In this document: one piece after another, positions 43,427 through 51,844 of the stretch
Layout of the letters: each line of letters opens with the position of its first letter
How positions within the stretch are numbered: position 1 is the stretch's first letter
Assembly: GCA_019637195.1 (NCBI GenBank)
Contig: JAHBWA010000045.1
Coordinates: 1-57,568, forward strand
Source of the DNA: Labilithrix sp.
GTDB lineage: Bacteria; Myxococcota_A; Polyangia; Polyangiales; Polyangiaceae
Length of the DNA stretch: 57,568 nt
Direction: 5' to 3'
Position numbers and translations under genes: made by a program
The notes under the pieces: generated by a model
The model's database searches: none
Seen by the model: the letters and a program-made list of their open reading frames with translations, nothing else
What the model was told of the DNA's origin: nothing

Positions 43427-44746
43427 ATGGATCGGATCTCCGCCACCGTCCGCGCCGCCACCGCCGGCATCACCATCACGGTCGAGCCGACGATGCAGGT
43501 CTCCGTCGCGGCCGGGCCCGACCGCGGGAACACGCTGACCCTCGACGGGACGGAGGCGCCGCGCGTCCTCGTCGGCACGAGCCCGGCGTGCGATCTCGTC
43601 CTCACGGATCGCGCGGTCTCGCGCCGCCACCTCGCCTTCGAGCTCGCCGGCGGGCGCCTGCGGGTGCGCGATCTCGGCTCCACGAACGGGACGCTCGTGA
43701 ACGGCGTGGCCGTCGGCGAGGTCTTCCTCCGCGGCGGCGAGCGCATCGATCTCGGCGGGACGACGCTCGAGATCGCGCGCGGCGAGGAGGACGGCGAGGC
43801 GCTCGTGAGCGACGAGGTCGCGTTCGGACGGTACCTCGGGCGGAGCGCGGCGATGCGTCGCCTCTACCCGACCCTGCGCAGGCTCGCCGAGCGCGACGTG
43901 CCGGTGATCCTGGAGGGCGAGACCGGCGTGGGCAAGGAGCTCCTCGCGGAGGCGCTCCACGAGGCGAGCGCCCGCGCGAGCGGACCGTTCGTCGTCTTCG
44001 ACTGCGCGGGGGTGCCGGCCGGCGAGGTCGAAGCGGTCCTCTTCGGGCGCGAGGAAGGCGGCCAGCTGCGCCCGGGGCTCTTCGAGGAGGCGAGCGGCGG
44101 CACCTTGCTCATCGACGAGGTCGCCGAGCTCGATCTCGCCGTCCAGCCGAAGCTCCTCCGCGCGGTCGACAAACGCGAGATCCGCCGCGTGGGAGGAGCG
44201 CGCTCCGTGCCCGTCGACGTCCGCGTGCTGAGCGCGACGCGACGCGACCTCGACCGCGAGGTCGCCGACGGCCGGTTCCGCGAGGATCTCTTCTTTCGGA
44301 TCGCCGTGACACGCGTGGAGCTGCCGCCGCTGCGCAAGCGCCTGGAGGACGTCGAGCTGCTCGCCGCGCATTTCTGGCAGGCGGCGGGCGGCGCGGGCGA
44401 CGTCCCCGCCGCCACCCTCGCGCGCCTCCGCGCCTACGACTGGCCCGGCAACGTCCGCGAGCTCATGAACGTCGTGACGCGCGCGTGCGCCGTCGGCGAG
44501 GCGCCGGTCCCGTCGGGCGCCGACCGAGCGGCCCCGGGCGCCTCGGCCCCCCGCGACTTCATCGATCGCGTCGTCGCCGAGCGCCTGCCCCTCGGCCGCG
44601 CGCGCGAGCGGGTGGTGGAGGAGTTCGAGCGACGGTACGTCGAGGACGCGTTCGTCCAGAACGGCCGCAACGTGACCCGCGCCGCCGCCGCCGCCGGGAT
44701 CGCGCGCCGCTACTTCCGGGCGCTCCGCGCGCGGCAGCGCGACTGA
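43427..44746 (+). CDS. FHA-AAA+ regulator with Fis-type HTH (sigma-54 activator-like, GAFTGA lost)
   Basis: 439 aa. N-terminal FHA domain (about residues 45-115: VGTSPACDLVLTDRAVSRRHLAF, DLGSTNGTLVNG). AAA+ domain: Walker A GETGVGKE (164-171), Walker B GTLLIDE (225-231), arginine-finger region RFREDLFFRI. Where activators of sigma-54 carry GAFTGA it reads LFGREEGGQLRPGLFEEA, so the loop that contacts sigma-54 is absent. C-terminal Fis-like HTH VQNGRNVTRAAAAAGIARRYFRAL. It binds phosphorylated targets and DNA; true sigma-54 activation is doubtful. Confidence 0.94.
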   Translation: MDRISATVRAATAGITITVEPTMQVSVAAGPDRGNTLTLDGTEAPRVLVGTSPACDLVLTDRAVSRRHLAFELAGGRLRVRDLGSTNGTLVNGVAVGEVFLRGGERIDLGGTTLEIARGEEDGEALVSDEVAFGRYLGRSAAMRRLYPTLRRLAERDVPVILEGETGVGKELLAEALHEASARASGPFVVFDCAGVPAGEVEAVLFGREEGGQLRPGLFEEASGGTLLIDEVAELDLAVQPKLLRAVDKREIRRVGGARSVPVDVRVLSATRRDLDREVADGRFREDLFFRIAVTRVELPPLRKRLEDVELLAAHFWQAAGGAGDVPAATLARLRAYDWPGNVRELMNVVTRACAVGEAPVPSGADRAAPGASAPRDFIDRVVAERLPLGRARERVVEEFERRYVEDAFVQNGRNVTRAAAAAGIARRYFRALRARQRD

Positions 44747-45000
44747 GCCCCGACCACCGACCGTGCCGGCAGGTGGGATCCGCGAGGACCTATGGGAGCG
44801 GCACCGTCCGAGAGACAACCGCCCCCCGCGCGCGGCCACGAGCGGATCCGCGGGAAGGCAGCGAATCACGAGAATTCCCGAGGAATCGAGCCGGATCCCC
44901 GGGGCGACAGGGCCGCTCCGCGCCGGCACCCGCCTTGCTGTCTACCTCCTCGTCCGCGACGGACGCGGCGACGACGCCTCGGGCGTCTGGAGGTCCTCAC

Positions 45001-45471
45001 ATGAACAAGCTCAGCGCAGTGGTCTTCTTCGGTCTTGTTGGCCTCGGCATGGTGGCGGGGGCGGGGTGCGCCTCCGAGTACGACCTCGAGGAGGAGTCGG
45101 GCACGACGGAGAGCTCGCTTTCGCGCGACTGCCTCAAGAAGATCGACGCGAAGCCGGGCACGAGCGCGTGGCGCGACGCGGTGAAGGCCTGCATCGACGA
45201 CGGGAGCGACGATCCGACGGCGGACGACGACGACGACGCGGGCAAGCCGCAGGGGAGCGGCAAGCCCTGGGGCGACGCGGGCGCCGGCAAGCCCGACCCG
45301 GGCAAGCCCGAGAGCGACGGGGGCGCCAAGCCCGAGAGCGGCGGGGGCAACGTCGCGGTGAGCTGCGTCGACGGCGTGTGCAAGTGCGCCGCGGGCCCCA
45401 ACGTGGGCAAGGCGTGCGACGCCAAGACGAAGACCGCCGCGAACGCGTGCTCGGTGCTCTGCCGCTACTGA
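45001..45471 (+). CDS. Acidic Cys-rich lipoprotein
   Basis: 156 aa; GGAGG lies 7 nt before ATG 45001. Signal MNKLSAVVFFGLVGLGMVAGAGC with lipid Cys23. A short helical part (DCLKKIDAKPGTSAWRDAVKACIDDG), an Asp-rich linker, a Gly/Lys/Pro run (GKPQGSGKPWGDAGAGKPDPGKP) and a Cys-rich end (CVDGVCKCAAGPNVGKACDAK). No known function. Confidence 0.82.
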   Translation: MNKLSAVVFFGLVGLGMVAGAGCASEYDLEEESGTTESSLSRDCLKKIDAKPGTSAWRDAVKACIDDGSDDPTADDDDDAGKPQGSGKPWGDAGAGKPDPGKPESDGGAKPESGGGNVAVSCVDGVCKCAAGPNVGKACDAKTKTAANACSVLCRY

Positions 45472-45484
45472 GCGGCCCGCCACC

Positions 45485-45518
45485 GCCGCCGGAGAGAACA
45501 CCTCCGCTCTCCGGCGGC
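45485..45518 (+). terminator. Strong terminator-like hairpin after the lipoprotein gene
   Basis: Perfect 12-bp stem GCCGCCGGAGAG / CTCTCCGGCGGC with a 10-nt loop, 14 nt after the stop. No U-tract follows, but the stem is the best in the window. Confidence 0.55.
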
Positions 45519-45521
45519 CAA

Positions 45522-45638
45522 CGCGCGGACGGCGCGCGAGGGGCCCGCTCGCGGCGGCCACGCGCGGACCGCGCGCGAAGGCTTCGTTCACGGCGGCCAC
45601 GCGCGGACGGCGCGCGAAGGCGCCGTTCGCGGCAGCCG
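45522..45638. repeat. 39-bp tandem repeat after the terminator hairpin
   Basis: Three copies (45522-45560, 45561-45599, 45600-45638), each starting CGCGCGGAC and ending CGGC(G/A)GCC. The unit end matches the right arm of the hairpin just before it. Confidence 0.88.
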
Positions 45639-45677
45639 ACCGAAGGAGCGCTCACCGCGTGATCGCGCCCTGCGACC

Positions 45678-45692
45678 TGATAGCATCCGGCG
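45678..45692 (+). promoter_or_regulatory. Candidate leaderless promoter
   Basis: Extended -10 TGA-TAGCAT (45678-45686), 6 nt before ATG 45693, no ribosome site. Shares CCTGATAG with the SDR promoter. Confidence 0.55.
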
Positions 45693-46298
45693 ATGGCCGA
45701 CCCGAGGAAGCCAGGAGATAGAGGCAAGACGCCGTCCCTCGCGCCGCGCGCCACGAAGTCCGCAGCTCCGGAGCGCGCGAAGACCGACGACCACGTCGTC
45801 CGCCGCACCCTCCGTGCCGAGCCGCCGCCTGCCCCCGAGCGCGACCCGGTCCGCGTCGAGCTCGCCGCGTCCCTCGCGCGCCCCGCCGGCAAGGGCGTCG
45901 AGATCGTCGTGATCGACGAGACGCAGGTCCCGGGCGGCGAGCGCAAGCCTTGGCGCGCCGCGGAGGTGTGGACGAAGCGACGCGTCTACGGCCTCGACAC
46001 GACGTTCAAGTGCGTCGAGATCCTCGACCGCGAGACGGGCCGGCGCGAGATCGGCCACGAGATGCTCGGCGCCCGCCTCGGCGGCGGGCGCCTGCGCGAG
46101 AAGGACACCGTACGCTTCAGCTACCCCCTCCCGCTCCCCGGGATGGAGGCGATGTTCATGAAGGCAAAGAAGTACGGGTACACGTCGCTCGTCGAGCGCA
46201 TGGTCGTGCGGGTCCGCGTGCTCCACGCGGCCTCCGACGAGGCCCTCCCGAGCTGGGAGGAGATCGCGAGCCGCTGGTCGGAGCCGCCCTCGCGCTGA
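45693..46298 (+). CDS. Hypothetical cytoplasmic protein
   Basis: 201 aa. A basic disordered head (about 60 residues) precedes a compact domain (VRVELAASLARPAGKGVEIVVIDETQVPGG, VWTKRRVYGLDTTFKCVEILDRETG, GMEAMFMKAKKYGYTSLVERMVVRVRV). No motif is recognised; the domain may bind nucleic acid given the basic head (inference). Confidence 0.8.
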   Translation: MADPRKPGDRGKTPSLAPRATKSAAPERAKTDDHVVRRTLRAEPPPAPERDPVRVELAASLARPAGKGVEIVVIDETQVPGGERKPWRAAEVWTKRRVYGLDTTFKCVEILDRETGRREIGHEMLGARLGGGRLREKDTVRFSYPLPLPGMEAMFMKAKKYGYTSLVERMVVRVRVLHAASDEALPSWEEIASRWSEPPSR

Positions 46299-46335
46299 GT
46301 CGCCGAACGCGCGGCACATCCGGCGCGCGCGGTTG

Positions 46336-46348
46336 TAGAATGACGCCG
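46336..46348 (+). promoter_or_regulatory. Candidate leaderless promoter with GTG start
   Basis: TAGAAT (46336-46341) lies 7 nt before GTG 46349. An in-frame ATG at 46340 overlaps the hexamer and would be upstream of the transcript start. Confidence 0.5.
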
Positions 46349-46885
46349 GTGCGTCCCCCTCGTCCGCTCGCGCTCCTCGTCCTCCTCGGTCTCGCGGGGC
46401 TCGGCTGCAGCCGCGCAGAGAGCTCGACGGCGAGCCCCGAGCCCGCCGCCTCCGCCGAGCCGGCGTCCGGCGGTGCCGATCGGAGCGCGCCGCTCGTCCT
46501 TGCGCGCGGGATCCGCTTCGTGAAGGCCGGCGGCGGCGACGTCGCTCCGCTCGTCCGCGCGGAGCGCGCGAAGGCGCGCGCCGACGGCCGCGACCTCATC
46601 GTCTACGTCGGCGCAAAGTGGTGCGAGCCGTGTCAGCGCTTCCACCAGGCGGCCCAGCGCGGAGATCTCGACACCGAGTTCCCCGAGCTCACGATCCTCG
46701 AGTTCGATCTCGACGAGGATCGCGACCGCATCAACGCGGCCGGCTACTCCTCGAAGCTGATCCCGCTCTTCGTCAGGCCCGGCGACGACGGCCGCGGCTC
46801 GGAGCGCCGCTTCGAAGGCGGCGTGAAGGGCGAGCGCGCGGTCTCGAACATCACACCGCGGCTCCGCAAGCTGCTCGACCGCTAG
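46349..46885 (+). CDS. Thioredoxin-like lipoprotein
   Basis: 178 aa from GTG 46349 (ATG 46340 also in frame). Signal RPPRPLALLVLLGLAGLGC gives a lipoprotein. A thioredoxin fold: VYVGAKWCEPCQRFH carries the CxxC active site (CEPC), and IPLFV is the cis-Pro loop. It probably reduces or exchanges disulfides outside the cytoplasm, and may serve the many Cys-rich lipoproteins and c-type hemes here. Confidence 0.88.
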   Translation: MRPPRPLALLVLLGLAGLGCSRAESSTASPEPAASAEPASGGADRSAPLVLARGIRFVKAGGGDVAPLVRAERAKARADGRDLIVYVGAKWCEPCQRFHQAAQRGDLDTEFPELTILEFDLDEDRDRINAAGYSSKLIPLFVRPGDDGRGSERRFEGGVKGERAVSNITPRLRKLLDR

Positions 46886-46888
46886 GGT

Positions 46889-46910
46889 GACGCGCCAGGA
46901 CGGGCGCGTC
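46889..46910. terminator. Hairpin between convergent genes
   Basis: GACGCGCC-AGGACG-GGCGCGTC, 8-bp perfect stem, 3 nt after the thioredoxin-like stop. No U-tract. Confidence 0.45.
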
Positions 46911-46963
46911 GCGACCCGCGAAGAGCCGCGTCGAGACGCGCGCGCGGCCGAAGGGACCCGCGC

Positions 46964-48070
46964 TCAGGCAGCGAGCCCGAAGGCTGCCACGCCGCGCGTG
47001 CGCAGCTCCTGGCGGAGCGACTGCGCCCTCGCGGGCGCGGCGAGCATGCGCGCGAGGAGATCGGCCGCCCACTCGTCGAGCATCGACGCCCCGCACGCGT
47101 CGAAGTCGTCGCTCGTACCGCGCAGGATCGCGCTCCACGCGGACGTGACGGCGATGAACGCAGGCGCGACGCTCGAGCCCTCGAGCACGCCCGCGGCGCG
47201 GAGGGCGTCGGCCGCCTCCGCGTCGAGCGGCTCCGGCAGCCGGCCGTCGTAGAGCAGGCCGGGCAGGAGCGACGCGACGTGGGGTGAGCCGGCGGCGATC
47301 GCGACGTCGGCCAGCGTACAGACCAGCACGATGAACGGATCGTCCGGGGCGGGCGGGAGCGCGCTCGAGTCGAGGGCGGGCGGGAGCGCGCTCGAGTCGA
47401 GGGCGGGCGGGAGCGCGCTCGAGTCGAGGGCGGGCGGGAGCGCGCTCGCGTCGAGGGCGGGCGCCTCCGTCGCGACGATCTCGTCGAACCGCGGCGTCAC
47501 GTCGACGGCGTTCGACACCCCGACGTCGTCCGCGAGCGCCACGAGATCGCGCGCGACGTCGACCTCGACGCGAGGCGCCGCGAGGACGATCTCGCTCACC
47601 GCCGGCGCGGGCACGTCGCTCGCGCCCTCGGCGCCTTCGACGCTCATCTCGACCGGCTCGAGCTCCTCGACGAGGATCGCGGCGGCGGCTTCGTCCTCCT
47701 GATCATCCTCGGGCGGCGCGAGAGAATCGTGCGGCGGCACGCAGAGGTCACGCTCGGCGTCGGCCGCCACCGGCTCCGTCGTCGCCGCGCCGACGACGGC
47801 GAGCGCGACCCCGGCCGGCGATGGCTCGGACGCGGCGACCGGCTCGAGCGCGACGACCGGCTCGGGCGCGACGGCCGGCTCGAGCGCGACGACCGGCTCG
47901 GGCGCGACGGCCGGCTCGGACGCGACGACCGGCTCGAGCGCCGGGGCCGGCTCGCTCGGCGCGAACACGCGCTCGGGTCGCGCATAGCCGGTCGGCTCGA
48001 GGCAGACCCAGATCACGCCTCGGTGAAGCGCGGGGTTGTCGTTCGGAAACTCGGACGCGAGGTTGACCAC
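46964..48070 (-). CDS. Acidic repeat protein of unknown function
   Basis: 368 aa from GTG 48070, which has GGAGG 5 nt upstream (a TTG at 48082 lies on that site). A short conserved-looking head (VNLASEFPNDNPALHRGVIWVCLEPTGYARPERVF) is followed by EPVVALEPAVAP-type six-residue repeats, an acidic region, four ALDSSALPP units and a helical C-terminal domain (DPFIVLVCTLADVAIAAG...LDEWAADLLARMLAAP). Cytoplasmic, no known family. Confidence 0.77.
   Translation of the reverse strand: MVNLASEFPNDNPALHRGVIWVCLEPTGYARPERVFAPSEPAPALEPVVASEPAVAPEPVVALEPAVAPEPVVALEPVAASEPSPAGVALAVVGAATTEPVAADAERDLCVPPHDSLAPPEDDQEDEAAAAILVEELEPVEMSVEGAEGASDVPAPAVSEIVLAAPRVEVDVARDLVALADDVGVSNAVDVTPRFDEIVATEAPALDASALPPALDSSALPPALDSSALPPALDSSALPPAPDDPFIVLVCTLADVAIAAGSPHVASLLPGLLYDGRLPEPLDAEAADALRAAGVLEGSSVAPAFIAVTSAWSAILRGTSDDFDACGASMLDEWAADLLARMLAAPARAQSLRQELRTRGVAAFGLAA
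47348..47455. repeat. 27-bp tandem repeat in the acidic repeat protein gene
   Basis: Four copies (47348-47374, 47375-47401, 47402-47428, 47429-47455) encode ALDSSALPP. A second array of 18-bp units lies at about 47830-47945 in the same gene. Confidence 0.9.
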
Positions 48071-48213
48071 ATCCACCTCCAATGCCCGACATTAACGTCA
48101 CCTCGCCGGCGGGCCAAAAAAGGCGCCCGCGGAGGGTCCAAATCTTCGACGGCCGTCGCCCAGCGCACGGAGCGACCTTCGCGCGCGGCGCGAGCCCGCA
48201 CGAGGTCAGAGAC

Positions 48214-49239
48214 TCAGAACGTGCCGCGAGGACCGGCGCCTTCGATCCGCGCCGGCGCCCTCGTGATCGTCGGCGGATCCGTGTTGAGGATCGTCTCCGG
48301 GCCGGTCGTGAACACGTTCTGGAACGTGATCGGCCCGTGGTCTCCCTGGAGATCGAGCCAGGCCGCCGCGCCGGTGAAGTTCGAGTCCTTGATGACGTGC
48401 GGTCCCTCGAGGCTCGCCGCGTAGATCGTGATCCCGAAGATGTTCTCCTCGCTCGTCACGTGATCGATCTCGAGCTTGCCCGGCGGTCGCTTCTCCTCGT
48501 CCTTCGAGACGCCGAGGTGGGGACCGCAGTGCGCGCCCTTGAGGAGCGAGTAGCTCAGCTTGAGCGATTTCCCTCCGTAGATCGAGACGAGATCGAGGCC
48601 GTTCTTCGCCTTCAGCACGGAGTCCTCGATCTCCGCCTCGCCGCCCTTCTGGACCATGATGCCCTCGTGCGTGTTGGCCTCGTAGTCGAGGAACTTCGCG
48701 ACGAGCTTGCCGTAGACCTCCGAGACGCTCGTCTCGAAGTCCGCGAGCTGCGTGGGCGTCGTCGCCTTCACGCGCGTGAGGTTCAGGGTCGAGTCCGCGC
48801 CGACGAGGAACGGCCGCGCCGTCGCGAGGATGCTCGAGTTCTGAACGTGCACGCGGCCCGCGCCCTTCGTCGTGTCGACGCCGACCTCGGCGTTCTCGAT
48901 GTCGAGCCCGTCGATGTCGAGCTGGCCGTTCTGCGCGACCTGGATGCCGCGCCACCGCCGGCAAACGATGCTCGCGTGCTCGTTCGACGACTGCACGCGG
49001 AGGGTCCCGCCGACCTGGATGATCACCGACTCGCGACACGTGATCTTCGCGCCCGGCGCGATCTCGACCGTGGCGCCCTCGAAGATGCGGACCGGACCGG
49101 TGAGCTCGAGGCCGTCCTTCCACACCTCGTCGGCGCGGATGTCGCCGATCTTCGTGTCGACCTCCGGGGTGGTGCTCTCGGACGAGCACGACGAAACGGC
49201 GAGAGCGAGGATCGGCAGCAGCGCGACACGTCGAAGCAT
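48214..49239 (-). CDS. Beta-helix lipoprotein
   Basis: 341 aa. Signal MLRRVALLPILALAVSSC with lipid Cys18. Parallel beta-helix repeats with Asn/Asp ladders: IFEGATVEIAPGAKITCRESVIIQVGGTLRVQSS, GLDIENAEVGVDTTKGAGRVHVQNSSI, LDLVSIYGGKSLKLSYSLLKG. This matches pectate-lyase-like or right-handed beta-helix folds; no catalytic triad is visible, so it is perhaps a carbohydrate-binding surface protein. Confidence 0.86.
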   Translation of the reverse strand: MLRRVALLPILALAVSSCSSESTTPEVDTKIGDIRADEVWKDGLELTGPVRIFEGATVEIAPGAKITCRESVIIQVGGTLRVQSSNEHASIVCRRWRGIQVAQNGQLDIDGLDIENAEVGVDTTKGAGRVHVQNSSILATARPFLVGADSTLNLTRVKATTPTQLADFETSVSEVYGKLVAKFLDYEANTHEGIMVQKGGEAEIEDSVLKAKNGLDLVSIYGGKSLKLSYSLLKGAHCGPHLGVSKDEEKRPPGKLEIDHVTSEENIFGITIYAASLEGPHVIKDSNFTGAAAWLDLQGDHGPITFQNVFTTGPETILNTDPPTITRAPARIEGAGPRGTF

Positions 49240-49251
49240 GAGCCCATCCTA
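49240..49251 (-). promoter_or_regulatory. Candidate leaderless promoter of the beta-helix lipoprotein
   Basis: Minus-strand TAGGAT (49251-49246), 6 nt before ATG 49239, no ribosome site. Confidence 0.5.
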
Positions 49252-49427
49252 GCAAGAAACGATCGCATGCCTCCTGCGGTTCGCTGCCGGAGGTCGCGGC
49301 GTTCGCGGCGGCGCCACATCGCCTGCAGCTCGCTGCGCACATCGTCTCCAGACGAGCGGCACGCGCACGCGCCCGCGCCCTTGCAACGGCGACGTCAGTC
49401 TGGAATCGTGGCTGCCGAGGATCCAAC

Positions 49428-50459
49428 GTGCCCAACGCATTCATCTCCGGCACCGGCTTCTACGTGCCGCCGCGCCGCGTGACCAACGACGAGCTTCGAA
49501 CCCAGTACGGCGTCGACACGACCCACGAGTGGATCCACAAGCGCACCGGCATCGAGGAGCGCCGCTTCGCGGAGGAGGGCATCGCGACGAGCGACCTCGC
49601 CCTCCGCGCGGCGGAGGCGGCGATCTCCCGCGCGGGGATCGCGAAGACCGATCTCGACATGATCGTCTTCGCGACCCTCTCGCCCGATCATGCCTTCCCT
49701 GGATCGGGCGTGTACCTCCAGCAGAAGCTCGGCCTCTGCGACGGGCCGAACGCGAAGTTCGTCCCCGCTCTCGACGTTCGCAACCAGTGCTCCGGCTTCC
49801 TCTACTCGCTCGGCACCGCCACCTCGATGGTGAAGTCCGGCGCCTGCAAGCACGTGCTCGTCGTCGGCGCCGAGGTCCACTCGGCCGCGATGGACCTCTC
49901 GACGAACGGCCGCAACGTCGCCTCGCTCTTCGGCGACGGCGCCGGCGCGGTCGTCGTCAGCGCCACCGACGAGGACCGCGGCGTCCGCTCGTGGAAGCTC
50001 GGCGCCGACGGACGCTTCGCCGACGCGCTCTGCCAGAAGATCTGGGACATCCGCCGCCGCCCGTTCATCCCGCAGGACGCCGAGGGCACAGGTCAGGTCG
50101 ATCCGTCGCTCATGTGGGCGAAGATGGAGGGCAAGCTCGTCTTCAAGAACGCCGTCGAGCGGATGATCACGGTGCTGATGGAAGTCTGCATCGACGCGGG
50201 CTGCACCGGGCAAGACATCGACCTGTTCTGTTTTCACCAGGCGAACATGCGCATCAACCAGTTCATCCAGCAGCAGCTGGGGATCCCGGACGAGAAGATC
50301 GTCCACAACATCCAGCGCTACGGGAACACGACGGCCGCGACGATCCCGATCCTCCTCGCGGAGGCGGAGGAGAGCGGCAAGCTTCGCCGCGGCATGAAGG
50401 TCGCGATGATCGCGTTCGGCTCCGGCTTCACCTGGGGCGCCGCGATCGCCGACTGGTAA
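49428..50459 (+). CDS. 3-oxoacyl-ACP synthase III family protein
   Basis: 343 aa. Thiolase fold with the full Cys-His-Asn triad: C121 (VRNQCSGFLYS), H270 (FCFHQANMRIN) and N300 (RYGNTTAATIP); GEGAGAVVV-like GDGAGAVVV is present. It condenses an acyl-CoA or acyl-ACP starter with malonyl-ACP, as FabH does, but could be a specialised homologue. GTG 49428 follows GAGG with 8-nt spacing. It stands alone without other fab genes, so FabH itself is not certain. Confidence 0.93.
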   Translation: MPNAFISGTGFYVPPRRVTNDELRTQYGVDTTHEWIHKRTGIEERRFAEEGIATSDLALRAAEAAISRAGIAKTDLDMIVFATLSPDHAFPGSGVYLQQKLGLCDGPNAKFVPALDVRNQCSGFLYSLGTATSMVKSGACKHVLVVGAEVHSAAMDLSTNGRNVASLFGDGAGAVVVSATDEDRGVRSWKLGADGRFADALCQKIWDIRRRPFIPQDAEGTGQVDPSLMWAKMEGKLVFKNAVERMITVLMEVCIDAGCTGQDIDLFCFHQANMRINQFIQQQLGIPDEKIVHNIQRYGNTTAATIPILLAEAEESGKLRRGMKVAMIAFGSGFTWGAAIADW

Positions 50460-50505
50460 GGCCCACGAAGGCCCGTCCGCGACCGACGACGCCACCACGC
50501 ACGCT

Positions 50506-50628
50506 CGACGATCGCCACCACGCGATCGTCGACGCCGACTCGCGATCGACGATCGCCACCACGCGATCGTCGACGCCGACTCGCGATCGTCGATCGCCAC
50601 CACGCGATCGTCGACGCCGACCCGCGAT
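50506..50628. repeat. 41-bp tandem hairpin repeat between convergent genes
   Basis: Three units (50506-50546, 50547-50587, 50588-50628). Each holds an inverted repeat CGACGATCG / CGATCGTCG with an 8-nt loop CCACCACG; unit 3 has one mismatch. CGATCG is very frequent in it. Confidence 0.88.
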
Positions 50629-50718
50629 CGACGTCGCGCCCGCTGACCGACGACGCGGCCGCGCGACGCCCCCGCTACAGCAAGCGCGACGACGGAGGGC
50701 GCGCGGCCGGGCGTGGGC

Positions 50719-51474
50719 TCACTGGTCCGGCCCGCAGAAGATCCCCGCGAGGCGCAAGATATGGATCCCCGCGCTGTCGTTGTTGCGGAAGCAACCGAAG
50801 GCGCCCCCGTCGGGATCGTTGAAGGTCGTGCCGCAGACCTGGCCGATCTTCCCTTCGTAGCCCGCGCACGCGCTCGCCTTGGCGCTCTGCTGGCACCGCT
50901 GGAAGTCGTCGAACGTCGCGTCGCCCGACTGGAAGCAGCCGTCGCACGAGTCGCGCTGACACTGGATCGACGCGGCGTAGGTCGCCGGACACTGCCCCTC
51001 GGCGAGCTCGTTGCGCGAGACGGCGAGGCAGCCGGCGATGTTGAGCGTGTAGTAGTAGCGATCGCGGTGCCACTGGATCGGGCCCGAGTTGTCGGGGGCC
51101 TCGATGCAGGCGCCGCACGCGTCGTTCGCGTCCTTCCACGTCTGACATGCGCTCCCCGCGTCGGTGCCGAGGCTCGCGATGCACGCCTGGAAGTAGGCCT
51201 CGATCTGCTGGGTGGAGCACGCCGTCGATCGCGTGGGCGGCTTCCAGTCGGCCTTGAACGACGCGGGGAGCGACGGCTTGCACTCGACAGGCCCGGTCGC
51301 GTCCCGCCCCGTGGTGTCGCCGTCCGTGTCGAAGCCCGGGCCGGTCTCCCCGCCGCCGGCGTCCTCTTCGTCCTCGTTGAAGCTGCTCGACGGGTCGCTG
51401 TCGCACGCGGCGGCGGCCAGCACGACGAGCCCCGCGGTCAGTCCGACGGACAAGAATGCGCGCGTCTTCTTCAT
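50719..51474 (-). CDS. Cys-rich lipoprotein
   Basis: 251 aa. ATG 51474 has GGAG 7 nt upstream. Signal MKKTRAFLSVGLTAGLVVLAAAAC with lipid Cys24, an acidic linker (FNEDEEDAGGGETG), then a globular domain with 14 or more cysteines in paired spacing (CSTQQIEAYFQAC, CQTWKDANDACGAC, CQRDSCDGC, CQQSAKASAC). Disulfide-rich surface protein; function unknown. Confidence 0.86.
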   Translation of the reverse strand: MKKTRAFLSVGLTAGLVVLAAAACDSDPSSSFNEDEEDAGGGETGPGFDTDGDTTGRDATGPVECKPSLPASFKADWKPPTRSTACSTQQIEAYFQACIASLGTDAGSACQTWKDANDACGACIEAPDNSGPIQWHRDRYYYTLNIAGCLAVSRNELAEGQCPATYAASIQCQRDSCDGCFQSGDATFDDFQRCQQSAKASACAGYEGKIGQVCGTTFNDPDGGAFGCFRNNDSAGIHILRLAGIFCGPDQ

Positions 51475-51805
51475 GAACAAGCTCCCTCTCGTCTCATCAT
51501 CCCATCCATCGACGAGCGAGGGCGCCTTCGTGCGCGCTGCCGGTGATGGGCGCGATCGAGTGTGCACGTTCGACGCCACGGGTCCCGCGCGCGGACGCGA
51601 GCGTCCTCCCGCGCGGCGCTCGCCATCGCCCCGCCGTTGTGCGCGAGCCGCACCGCTCTGGCCACACTTCTCCAAAAAGGCTGTAATCCAGCGCAGGTGC
51701 ACAGGGTACGAGACTGGATCGTCCGGGGGGAAAAGAATGATCCAGGCTGATGTCTGCAGGACGCACAGCCTCGTCGCTCCCACCTCGACAATCGCGCCAA
51801 ATCCC

Positions 51806-51821
51806 CTGATCTCGCGATCAG
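51806..51821. promoter_or_regulatory. Perfect inverted repeat, possible operator
   Basis: CTGATC-TCGC-GATCAG, directly upstream of the -24/-12-like element. Could bind a dimeric regulator. Confidence 0.4.
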
Positions 51822-51828
51822 TCGTGCT

Positions 51829-51844
51829 TGGCAGGCTGCATGCA
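51829..51844 (+). promoter_or_regulatory. Candidate sigma-54 (-24/-12) promoter
   Basis: TGGCAG-GCTGC-ATGCA keeps GG and GC separated by 10 nt as in the TGGCAC-N5-TTGCA consensus, with two mismatches. It would start about 75 nt before ATG 51931. Confidence 0.45.

Noticed and set aside
43331..44929. Leftward extension of the second kinase frame across the FHA-AAA+ gene
   Set aside because: Antisense of a gene with Walker motifs; the kinase starts at 43312 with a ribosome site.
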